A stretch of 64,000 nucleotides of DNA from Ectopseudomonas composti. GTDB lineage: Bacteria; Pseudomonadota; Gammaproteobacteria; Pseudomonadales; Pseudomonadaceae. The notes under the pieces are model-generated. The model saw only the letters and a program-made list of their open reading frames with translations, made no database searches and was not told the origin of the DNA. This document shows positions 1 through 6,118 of this stretch, piece by piece (within the stretch, counting starts at the first letter, position 1; the number at the start of each line of letters is the position of its first letter). The position numbers and the translations under genes were made by a program. The stretch spans positions 1 to 64,000 of the forward strand of contig NZ_FOWP01000006.1 in assembly GCF_900115475.1 (NCBI RefSeq), in the 5' to 3' direction.

Positions 1-195
1 GAAAGCCATCAGCGTTCCGCCAAAACCAATGCCGAACGCCTCTGGCGAAAATCCCCCTGAGACTAAGATGTCTACATAGCCAGCGGCCTCAGGAGGAATC
101 AGGTAGGCCTGTTGCCATCCGTATTGCGAGCAGGACACCGATGCATCCGCGTTGGTGGTCCACTGCATGCACACTTGAACAGCAACGACCGACAT
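1..195 (-). CDS. Inovirus small hydrophobic protein (3' end outside window)
   Basis: The reading frame starts at an ATG at 193-195 and stays open for 65 codons to the window edge, so the C-terminus is missing. The visible part begins MSVVAVQVCM and ends with a glycine-rich hydrophobic stretch around SGGFSPEAFGIGFGG, which looks like the beginning of a membrane segment. A start 10 bases after the stop of the 206-385 gene and the same strand as the next five small genes point to one phage operon. Small hydrophobic proteins just downstream of the ssDNA-binding gene are usual before the coat genes in Pf-type inoviruses. The exact role (minor coat or assembly protein) is inferred from position only. 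Confidence 0.6.
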   Translation of the reverse strand, partial: MSVVAVQVCMQWTTNADASVSCSQYGWQQAYLIPPEAAGYVDILVSGGFSPEAFGIGFGGTLMAF

Positions 196-205
196 ACAGG
201 CCCCC

Positions 206-385
206 TTACTCCGCCAAGCTGGGGTCACGGATGACCTCAGCCATGGCGATGCAGTCGGGGCAGATGACGAGGGCGGGCGCCTTGTTCAGATCGGGCAGCA
301 GGTCGGGCTGGGGGGCGGACTGGTTGTAGAGCTGGCCCATGGGCTGGCCACAGCAGTCGCACAGCACGCGATCAACGATCAGCAC
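206..385 (-). CDS. Tiny two-CxxC (zinc-ribbon-like) inovirus protein
   Basis: This 59-residue frame starts at GTG (383-385), preceded on its strand by GGGAGG eight bases upstream, and begins 15 bases after the stop of the 401-787 gene. It carries a CDCC cluster near residues 9-12 and a CPDC motif near residues 42-45, the spacing of a small metal-binding ribbon. A TAA closes it at 206-208. Both neighbours are on the same strand with gaps of 10-15 bases, so it is very likely translated in the phage operon. No specific function is recognised; single-stranded-DNA or host-factor binding would fit its place beside the ssDNA-binding protein, but that is inference. Confidence 0.6.
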   Translation of the reverse strand: MLIVDRVLCDCCGQPMGQLYNQSAPQPDLLPDLNKAPALVICPDCIAMAEVIRDPSLAE

Positions 386-400
386 GGCGGCGCCCTCCCG

Positions 401-787
401 TCAGGCCTTGGCCGCGTCCGGCTGGGTGCCGGTCGGCTTGGCTTGTTGTTGGGCGGCGAGCTTGCGGGCTTCGCTGGCAGTGTCAGCAGCGCCAGTGCCA
501 CGGGCAGCCTTGGCCGACTCGACGTGCAGGACGATGAACTTGCCCGCGTTCTTGGAACCGCGATCAATCTCTACGGTGACGCAGACGGTCTCCAGCACAT
601 CGAGGCCTTTGCAGGCGGCCCACACTTCGTCCAGGGAGCCTTCTGCTACCTGCATCGAGAGCAGGGAGACGCCCAGGTCCTTTTCGCCGTCCGGTTCGTC
701 GCCCAGGTACAGCTTGACCAGATCCACGTTGTCGAACTTCACGCGCTCAGCGCTGATGAATGCCAATTCCATAGTGGTGCGTGCCAT
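401..787 (-). CDS. Probable inovirus ssDNA-binding protein (gene V position)
   Basis: This encodes 128 residues. The first ~90 look like a compact mixed alpha/beta domain (VKFDNVDLVKLYLGDEP, then a hydrophobic VCVTVEIDRG strand), followed by a ~35-residue Ala/Gln/Pro-rich low-complexity tail, the layout of many phage ssDNA-binding proteins. In Pf-type filamentous phages the helix-destabilising protein lies at this point, upstream of small hydrophobic and coat genes, and it coats the displaced single strand during rolling-circle replication. I do not see the specific Pf1 gene V sequence, so the assignment rests on architecture and order. A structured non-coding gap of 252 bases lies just upstream. 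Confidence 0.45.
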   Translation of the reverse strand: MARTTMELAFISAERVKFDNVDLVKLYLGDEPDGEKDLGVSLLSMQVAEGSLDEVWAACKGLDVLETVCVTVEIDRGSKNAGKFIVLHVESAKAARGTGAADTASEARKLAAQQQAKPTGTQPDAAKA

Positions 788-1039
788 GTTGTGTTTCCTC
801 GCTTGGTTGCGCGGTATTGCGCGGGTTTGCCTTTCAGCAGGCCGAGCGGGTCCACGCGGGCAAACTTCTCGTTTTTGCCCGGGTGGGGTTCTCGACTTGC
901 CGAGGTTTTCAGTTAGCGCCGCTGGTGCAGCGGGTTTGGTTCAACACCAAGGGCTTTGCCCTTGTCATCCCACTCTTGCCGCCGAGGGCTCGGGAGCGCG
1001 GGGCGGTGGAGCTGCCCCACACTCACGAGCGGAGGCTAT
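788..1039. other. Hairpin-rich non-coding gap inside the inovirus gene run
   Basis: I see no convincing gene here although flanking genes are nearly contiguous. Several inverted repeats are packed in: GTTTGCC/GGCAAAC at 825-831 and 859-865, GCGC pairs near 809-822, CTCG/CGAG near 892-903, and a perfect 7-bp stem with a TTT loop at 948-964. Filamentous phages keep their replication origins and packaging signal as hairpins in an intergenic region, so this is a candidate. It could also carry a terminator and promoter separating early from late phage genes. Confidence 0.4.
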
Positions 1040-1351
1040 TTAGGGTGGTGGGTGTTCAAGGGTTCGCTCTGCCCGTGCTTCCGTTCGCCGGATCGGTGAA
1101 GCGTGATCCGACGAGCCGGGAGCGCGGCCCTTGACCTGTTCAGCATCGGCGGCGTTGGCCGGATCGCTGGGGGCGCATTGGTGCACGACCTTTGCCATTG
1201 CCTGATAGAAGTAGTCGTCTACCGATTCCATCACCTTGACGACTTGCAGCGTCGAGAAGATCGAACCGACAGCAAACCCGATGAACAGATAGGGGAACGC
1301 GTGCCAGAGCAGGGCGACCAGATAGCGGCCGATGCGGAAAGAAACGGTCAT
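1040..1351 (-). CDS. Small membrane protein of inovirus operon
   Basis: The 103-residue product starts at the ATG at 1349-1351, four bases after the stop of the next gene upstream, so translation is probably coupled. Residues 9-33 are strongly hydrophobic (LVALLWHAFPYLFIGFAVG), one probable membrane segment. A short amphipathic helix follows (VVKVMESVDDYFYQAMAKVV), and the last ~40 residues are polar and Arg/Pro-rich. Single-span proteins of unknown function are common between the regulatory and ssDNA-binding genes in Pf-like prophages. The polar C-terminus could be over-long if the true stop context differs in related phages; otherwise the frame is well supported by spacing. Confidence 0.5.
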   Translation of the reverse strand: MTVSFRIGRYLVALLWHAFPYLFIGFAVGSIFSTLQVVKVMESVDDYFYQAMAKVVHQCAPSDPANAADAEQVKGRAPGSSDHASPIRRTEARAERTLEHPPP

Positions 1352-1355
1352 GCGC

Positions 1356-1727
1356 TCACCCCACCAGCTCGAACGGTTCGCGTAGCGGCACGAAGGGCGT
1401 GGGCTTGCCGGTGTCGCTCACAACGTGCCAGTACTGCGGCGGACGGGGCGACGGCTTGTGTTTCTCGCAGTACGAGGCAGCTGTCACACAGTTCCGCCCA
1501 TCGACCATGCGCCATTGAGCGGGGCGGCAGTCGGTGCATTGTATGGACGGGGAGGCGGCGGGCTTCGGCGGTTGCCAGTTTCGGTTTAACCAGCAGACAG
1601 AGCAGTCGCAGTTGTCGGCGTGCGGGTGACGGCGAAAGGCGAACGTCTTGCCCTGCGGATTGCGGGCAAAGCAGCTCTGGCAGCCGCAATCCTTGTGGTG
1701 CGATAGCAGGTACTGGGAGGGATTCAT
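1356..1727 (-). CDS. Cysteine-rich inovirus protein of unknown function
   Basis: The 123-residue frame starts at ATG and carries at least ten cysteines, arranged mainly as CGCQSC near residues 14-19, CDCSVC near residues 40-45, CTDC near the middle and two later single Cys. This suggests one or two metal-binding modules or a disulfide-linked fold. It lies 14 bases after the stop of the DNA-binding gene at 1742-2014 and four bases before the membrane-protein gene, inside one minus-strand operon. An overlapping longer frame at 1348-1749 in another phase lacks the operon spacing and was judged a shadow. No family with a known function is recognised. Confidence 0.5.
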   Translation of the reverse strand: MNPSQYLLSHHKDCGCQSCFARNPQGKTFAFRRHPHADNCDCSVCWLNRNWQPPKPAASPSIQCTDCRPAQWRMVDGRNCVTAASYCEKHKPSPRPPQYWHVVSDTGKPTPFVPLREPFELVG

Positions 1728-1741
1728 GGGCGGGCACCTGA

Positions 1742-2014
1742 TTAGTCATCGCTGTAATCCCCCGCGCAGAAGATGGTTTTGCCTCGGTCGAGGTCGCGGC
1801 GGATGCGGTGCAGGTTGATGACGCGATGACGGCCGATTTTCACGGTCGGCAGGGCGTGGCTTTCGATCCAGCCGCGCACCACGTCTTCGCTGATTTGCTC
1901 TGTGCCCAGGAGCTGAGCCAGCACGTATTTCGTGCAGAACGGTGCGTCGCGGAAATCCGTTACGCGTTGGGCGTCTCCCGAAATCGAAAGCCCCACTACA
2001 CCAGACTGTTCCAT
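1742..2014 (-). CDS. Small DNA-binding (excisionase/Cro-like) protein
   Basis: Ninety residues from the ATG at 2012-2014, preceded by AGGG eight bases upstream. The stretch from TKYVLAQLLG through WIESHALPTVKIGRH fits the winged-helix excisionase (MerR/AlpA-like) pattern: a first helix, a second helix ending in a short turn, and the conserved Lys-Ile-Gly-Arg-His wing. It is the first gene of the phage operon, transcribed away from the repressor-like gene across the 2015-2140 switch. A longer reading from a GTG at 2053 would put codons inside the operator and is less likely. Role: early-gene activator, excisionase or Cro-like counter-repressor. Confidence 0.55.
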   Translation of the reverse strand: MEQSGVVGLSISGDAQRVTDFRDAPFCTKYVLAQLLGTEQISEDVVRGWIESHALPTVKIGRHRVINLHRIRRDLDRGKTIFCAGDYSDD

Positions 2015-2049
2015 AGTTTTTGCCCTATAATCCGCGTAACCAAAACATT

Positions 2050-2120
2050 TCACTGAAATAGTTTCAGTGATCTATTGAACTGAATGATAGGCAAAACCCT
2101 CTCCCAGTGAAATAGTTTCA
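2050..2120. promoter_or_regulatory. Divergent phage switch with two palindromic operators
   Basis: The first site (2050-2070) is a perfect 9-3-9 palindrome, TCACTGAAA-TAG-TTTCAGTGA. The second (2108-2120) repeats its core TGAAA-TAG-TTTCA exactly but loses the outer arms. A half-site-like GAACTGAATG lies between them. They sit between the divergent DNA-binding gene and the repressor-like gene, as expected for a lysogeny switch bound by one or both of those proteins. Confidence 0.7.
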
Positions 2121-2140
2121 GAGAGTATTTTTATACCTTT

Positions 2141-2410
2141 ATGGAATCAATACAGAGCAGGGCTAGAACTTTAATAGATAAGGCCGGGCTAGATCGCCTT
2201 GTTAGGAATGGCGCGATCAGTTATTCGCGCTGGCAAAGCGTGAGGTACAAAGACATACGCATGAGCACGGAAGAACTCGACGTGCTTCAAGCGGTGTTCC
2301 CTGAGTACCGACTATGGCTTATCAGTGGCGAGATTATCCCGGAGTCGGGACAAACTAGTCCGGAGTACGACGAGGCTAATCGAAAATTGGCCGATCAAAG
2401 CGTGGGATAG
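2141..2410 (+). CDS. Inovirus repressor-like DNA-binding protein
   Basis: An 89-residue protein with an N-terminal helix-turn-helix-like segment (residues ~8-45, from ARTLIDKAGL to a Ser/Arg-rich recognition helix YSRWQSVRY) followed by a short domain, VFPEYRLWLISGEI, seen in small phage-type regulators of pseudomonads. It is transcribed divergently from the phage operon across two palindromic operators, the position of the Pf-type repressor C gene. No Shine-Dalgarno precedes the ATG; TTTATACC lies only 5-12 bases upstream, so a leaderless transcript is possible. It probably maintains lysogeny and superinfection immunity. Base composition is intermediate between the phage genes and the AT-rich cassette that follows. 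Confidence 0.6.
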   Translation: MESIQSRARTLIDKAGLDRLVRNGAISYSRWQSVRYKDIRMSTEELDVLQAVFPEYRLWLISGEIIPESGQTSPEYDEANRKLADQSVG

Positions 2411-2464
2411 CGATTACACAGGAAGTAGCTAGACGTTGGTATGCCGATAAAGGGAGATAGGACG

Positions 2465-2485
2465 ATGAAGGAAAAGCCGATCTAA
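2465..2485 (+). other. Orphan start: RBS plus six-codon frame, likely insertion scar
   Basis: GGGAGATAGG precedes an ATG that reads MKEKPI and then meets TAA at 2483-2485. This looks like the first codons of an ordinary gene that was cut off, immediately before composition becomes AT-rich. It may mark the left boundary of the inserted three-gene cassette, or be a short leader peptide. Confidence 0.35.
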
Positions 2486-2556
2486 TTCAGAGCAAGACTG
2501 AGATCGACAATCAAGTATTAAGTACTCCGGCGCCTCATATTATTTTTCCCATCACA

Positions 2557-3669
2557 ATGGATGGAAGTTTTGTGGAAATTAAAAACAAGTCTGTAGATGA
2601 GCTATTCCTAGATCCAAAGAATCCACGTCTAGGTAGAAATTTCATAAGTACCGTAAAAGGTCAGGATGAAATCTTAGCCCAAATGAATGATTGGACTCTG
2701 GATGAGCTAGCAATATCATTTATTGAAAGCGGATTCTGGGCTCAAGAAGCATTAATTGCTGTGGAGGAGGAGCTCTATGGTAGTAAGAGGCTAATAATTG
2801 TCGAAGGAAACCGTCGCCTTGCCGCTTTGAAAAAGCTCCAAGACGCCATAGCTGGTAATGCCGAAGAGAAAAAGTGGCGAGACATCGCCAGACTGGCTGA
2901 AGGTAAAATTGGCGACGATTTCTTCGAGAAAATACCATACATAAAGGTAGAAAGTAGAGAGAAGGTATCTGCATTCTTAGGATTCCGCCATGTAACTGGT
3001 ATTAAAGAATGGGAGCCGGCAGAGAAAGCTCAGTTTATCGCCTATCTAATTGAAAAAGAAAAGCTCACCTATGAGCAGGTGATGCGTAAAATCGGAAGCA
3101 AGACCACTACAGTCCGAAGCCACTATATTGCGTATAAGCTTCTTCTTCAGTTAGAAGATACTGAGGACGTGGCGGTGGAGAAGATTGAAGAAAAATTCAG
3201 TCTTCTTTATCTATCCCTCAGAACTGCAGGCGTTCAAAAGTACCTGGGTATAAACATAAAGGCGGAGCCGGAGGAAGCTGCTCAGCCTGTGCCTTCAGAC
3301 AAGGAAGAAAATCTTGTCCGGTACTCGAAATGGATGTTTGGAGACGCCAAAACAACTGGGATCCTAGGCGACTCTCGCAACATTGACAAATTTGGGAAGA
3401 TTTTACTTAGTGAAGATGCTGTAACATATCTTGAAGAAAGTTTGTCGCCTAACTTTGAGATGGCTCTCAAAAAGTCTGGCGGTGACACAGAAGAGACACT
3501 TAGTCTATTGATTCAGGCTGGGGATAATCTCGAAGTTGCATTTAGTACTCTGCATATTCATGCAGACAAGCCTGAAATTCAAAAGATAGCCAATCGACTT
3601 GCTCTTCACCTGGTTCAGATAACTAATATAATTCCATCACTCAAAGCAGTGGTTAAAGAAAAGATTTAA
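2557..3669 (+). CDS. ParB/Srx-like nuclease-fold protein of the methyltransferase cassette
   Basis: 370 residues. The N-terminal ~95 residues follow the ParB/sulfiredoxin fold: a first strand with the LDPKNPRLGR motif (residues 18-27), helices to residue 60, and the diagnostic VEGNRRLAALK motif (residues 82-92), the ParB box that binds CTP or phosphates. A central helical part (residues ~145-200) contains WEPAEKAQFIAYLI and a helix-turn-helix-like TYEQVMRKIGSKTTTVRSHY. The C-terminal half is helical and unrecognised. No partner ParA is present, so it is not a partition gene. It is followed three bases later by the putative nuclease gene. A GTG at 2572 is an alternative start. AT-rich codon use marks recent transfer. 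Confidence 0.7.
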   Translation: MDGSFVEIKNKSVDELFLDPKNPRLGRNFISTVKGQDEILAQMNDWTLDELAISFIESGFWAQEALIAVEEELYGSKRLIIVEGNRRLAALKKLQDAIAGNAEEKKWRDIARLAEGKIGDDFFEKIPYIKVESREKVSAFLGFRHVTGIKEWEPAEKAQFIAYLIEKEKLTYEQVMRKIGSKTTTVRSHYIAYKLLLQLEDTEDVAVEKIEEKFSLLYLSLRTAGVQKYLGINIKAEPEEAAQPVPSDKEENLVRYSKWMFGDAKTTGILGDSRNIDKFGKILLSEDAVTYLEESLSPNFEMALKKSGGDTEETLSLLIQAGDNLEVAFSTLHIHADKPEIQKIANRLALHLVQITNIIPSLKAVVKEKI

Positions 3670-3672
3670 CCT

Positions 3673-4596
3673 ATGATAGAGCTACCAGAAAAAGGAATTT
3701 CCACTAGTTCCAAGAAGCATAACTGCGACATGATAGCAGTTGCGGATTGGGCGATAAGTTCAGCATTATTCGGGGAGCAAGACCTATCGAGAACGGACTT
3801 GGTCGATGTCCTCATGGAAAATCAGGTCTACACAAGCCAAGATTTCTGCAATGAGTTCATCGACCAAGTATGGCATTACCTGGAACATTTCTTTAATCAT
3901 GTAAAATTGCGTTCAATAGCGCTGGAGACTCGGAAAATAAGTTTTCGAGATGACTGGCGTGAAGATTTAGCATTAGCATACTGCTTGACGGCTTCGTTAA
4001 GAAAAATTTATAGCACTTGGTCTAAAGCGCATTGCGGAAACCACTTGATCCAAGGTGCGATTCTAGAGGAATTAACAAAAATCTCTCTGTCGAATTACCA
4101 TCCAACGTTACAGTTCAAAACTACGGGTTGGTCGGGTACAGCAACTAATGCAAAGTTTGAAGAGCTCGTTAACAATATTTGCTCGGACGCTAACTTTACA
4201 CAGAAAGATCTACAACTTTGGGATAACGGCCAAATTAAAGATCTTGGCTTAGATGTGTACGGTTATCTTCCGGGCCATGGGAGGAGACCCGGCACACATT
4301 TTATGATGTATCAATGTGCCTCTGGCGATAACTGGCAAGACAAGAGAAGTACTCCTGATCTTAATATTTGGGGGGATATCATAAAAACGTATACAACCCC
4401 GATAAAAGGAATGTCGATCCCTTTCTTCGTGGATGAGACAGACTTTCAGAAAAGTTTAATCGTGATCAAGGGGCCACTCCTGGATAGAACGACTTTGCTT
4501 TCAAAGATATCGCCAGACCAAATCAGTGAAGAGTTGGCTAATACAATAGAGGAATGGGTTCACGAACGAGTAGATAAGCTCCAGTATTATGATTAA
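3673..4596 (+). CDS. Putative PD-(D/E)XK-type restriction nuclease
   Basis: 307 residues; no family name recognised. The C-terminal half carries a pattern compatible with a PD-(D/E)XK nuclease: a helix with two acidic residues (LEELTKISL, Glu132-Glu133), then DLGLDVYGYLPG with Asp194 at the end of a strand, then FMMYQCASGDNW (Gln214-Cys215) with Lys224 shortly after and STPDL. The canonical E-x-K strand reads Q-C-A here, so a migrated Lys (K224) would have to take over. It overlaps the methyltransferase start by 8 bases and follows the ParB-like gene by 3, so all three are probably made together. Cleavage of unmodified DNA is inferred from this pairing. Strongly AT-rich. Confidence 0.5.
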   Translation: MIELPEKGISTSSKKHNCDMIAVADWAISSALFGEQDLSRTDLVDVLMENQVYTSQDFCNEFIDQVWHYLEHFFNHVKLRSIALETRKISFRDDWREDLALAYCLTASLRKIYSTWSKAHCGNHLIQGAILEELTKISLSNYHPTLQFKTTGWSGTATNAKFEELVNNICSDANFTQKDLQLWDNGQIKDLGLDVYGYLPGHGRRPGTHFMMYQCASGDNWQDKRSTPDLNIWGDIIKTYTTPIKGMSIPFFVDETDFQKSLIVIKGPLLDRTTLLSKISPDQISEELANTIEEWVHERVDKLQYYD

Positions 4597-5905
4597 AAAA
4601 TTTAAATTCATTGATCTGTTCGCGGGGCTCGGCGGCTTCCACTTGGGTGCACAAAACCTAGGAGGCGAGTGTGTATTTGCTTCAGAAATAAACCAAGTCC
4701 TAAGAGAAAATTATGAAAGAAACTTTGGTTTGTTTCCTGAAGGCGACATTAATGATGTGAAGATAGGGGAAATACCCGAGCACGATCTGTTGTGTGCGGG
4801 CTTTCCTTGCCAGCCATTTTCCAAAGCTGGAAGCCAGTTGGGATGGAAAGATGCCACGCGAGGAACTTTGTTTTCTGTAATTGCGCAAATCATAGAAGCT
4901 AAGAAGCCGAAATTAGTAATACTTGAGAATGTCGCCAACTTCATTAATCACGACAACGGAAATACATATCAACAAGTCGTGGAAACATTAAATGAACTAG
5001 GTTACGAAGTTTCCTCTACAAAAATATCACCTCATAGATATGGTATACCTCAACATCGAGAGCGAATGTATATCGTGGCGGCTCGTAATCTTGAGGGCTT
5101 CAAATGGCCGGTTCCAACCGATACGCCAACAAGCATATATTCAGTATTGGAAGATACTCCATCAGACTTTAAGGCGCTCCCTCAGCACATTTTAGAGTTA
5201 TTAAATTTATGGCAAGAGTTTCTTGAGTTGCTACCCAAGGATATTGCTATCCCCTACTTTCCTCTATGGAGTATGGAAGCTGGTGCCACCTATCCTCTAG
5301 AGAAGCCAATTGATAAGTACAAGGCTAAAGACCTATGGCCTTACAAAGGAAGCTTCGGAGTTTCTCTAGAGGGGCTTCGTATGGAAGAAATAAAGAAGAG
5401 GCTGCCTAGCCATGCACTTAGAAAGGTAGGCTTTCCAAAATGGAAAATATCTTTTATTGAGAGGAATAGAGCTTTTTTCGAGAAAAACAATGAACACATA
5501 TCATCTTGGCTAGAAAAAATTCAAGCCTACCCATCATCTTTTCAAAAGCTTGAGTGGAATAACAAGGACGGTGAACGGTCTGTCTGGAAGCACTTAATTC
5601 AGATTAGAGCATCTGGGATAAGAGTGAAAAGACTCGACTATGCACCAGCATTGGTCTCTGCGTCTGACACTCAGATCCCTGTTCTACCTTGGTTAAAGCG
5701 CTATATGTCAGTAAAGGAATGCGCAAGACTGCAATGCATGGAAGACATTACCATGCCGCCTTCAATTTACGATTCTTATGAAGCTCTCGGAAACGCGGTC
5801 AATGTTAAGATAGTACAGCTAATTATCGAGAAATTGCTTGAATGCCTGCCAGTGGAACTGAAGTCACCAAACGAAGAAAAAGAGCAGGAGCTCGCACTGG
5901 CGTAG
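4589..5905 (+). CDS. DNA cytosine-C5 methyltransferase
   Basis: 438 residues with the ordered motifs of C5 methyltransferases: motif I FAGLGG (11-16, SAM binding), motif IV GFPCQPFSKAG with catalytic Cys74, motif VI ENV (113-115), motif VIII QHRERMYIV (155-163), a long variable region of about 220 residues acting as target-recognition domain, and motif X ALGNAVN near residue 398. It therefore methylates cytosine in a specific DNA site. The ATG overlaps the end of the putative nuclease gene, which is how many type II restriction-modification pairs are built. Codon use is AT-rich and unlike both the chromosome and the phage genes to its left, indicating horizontal transfer. Confidence 0.93.
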   Translation: MIKKFKFIDLFAGLGGFHLGAQNLGGECVFASEINQVLRENYERNFGLFPEGDINDVKIGEIPEHDLLCAGFPCQPFSKAGSQLGWKDATRGTLFSVIAQIIEAKKPKLVILENVANFINHDNGNTYQQVVETLNELGYEVSSTKISPHRYGIPQHRERMYIVAARNLEGFKWPVPTDTPTSIYSVLEDTPSDFKALPQHILELLNLWQEFLELLPKDIAIPYFPLWSMEAGATYPLEKPIDKYKAKDLWPYKGSFGVSLEGLRMEEIKKRLPSHALRKVGFPKWKISFIERNRAFFEKNNEHISSWLEKIQAYPSSFQKLEWNNKDGERSVWKHLIQIRASGIRVKRLDYAPALVSASDTQIPVLPWLKRYMSVKECARLQCMEDITMPPSIYDSYEALGNAVNVKIVQLIIEKLLECLPVELKSPNEEKEQELALA

Positions 5906-5936
5906 TGACTACATTGGTCGCATTTTCTGGAAAGGA

Positions 5937-6053
5937 CTGGTCTAGCCGGCGTGGGTGAGGGGCGTAAGCCCCGTTTTATGGGGTTCTCTGGCTCAGCGGG
6001 GCGGCTCGTAACGGATTCATAATCCCCAGCTCCCACCAGCCGCACTAGACAAT
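5937..6053 (+). other. Structured non-coding segment with a tRNA-Met-like remnant; possible attachment site
   Basis: Within 5979-6038 the sequence resembles a methionine tRNA that has lost part of its body: an anticodon-arm-like GGATTCATAATCC (CAT at 6018-6020), followed directly by CCCAGCTCCCACCA, which reads as the end of a T stem, an acceptor strand and CCA. A matching 5' acceptor strand is absent. GTCTAG/CTAGAC arms (5939-5944 and 6045-6050) close the whole segment, and a GGGGC-GTAA-GCCCC hairpin lies inside (near 5959-5972). Pf-type phages integrate at tRNA genes, including a tRNA-Met beside ychF in P. aeruginosa as I recall, so this may be the prophage right end. Confidence 0.4.
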
Positions 6054-6071
6054 CCTCCATCCCAAAAACAA

Positions 6072-6097
6072 CAAAACCCCGCCAAGGCGGGGTTTTG
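6072..6097. terminator. Strong bidirectional terminator between cassette and ychF
   Basis: A perfect 12-bp stem, CAAAACCCCGCC / GGCGGGGTTTTG, closed by AA. The A run on one side and the T run on the other give a U tract in both directions, so it can end ychF transcription (minus strand, stop 22 bases away) and transcription from the accessory region. Confidence 0.85.
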
Positions 6098-6118
6098 TTT
6101 ATGCACTGCTCCCAACGA

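Noticed and set aside
339..1043. Long plus-strand open frame of 234 codons and overlapping plus-strand frames across 141-1741
   Set aside because: They run antisense to the well-spaced minus-strand phage genes, have Arg/Ser/Ala-rich compositions typical of GC-rich shadows and no domain.
1742..2053. GTG start at 2053 for the small phage DNA-binding protein
   Set aside because: It would place the first codons over the perfect operator palindrome; the ATG at 2014 has a better ribosome-binding site.
2557..3669. Reading the ParB-like gene as a plasmid partition protein
   Set aside because: No ParA ATPase or parS-like repeat is nearby and it is fused in an operon with a methyltransferase.
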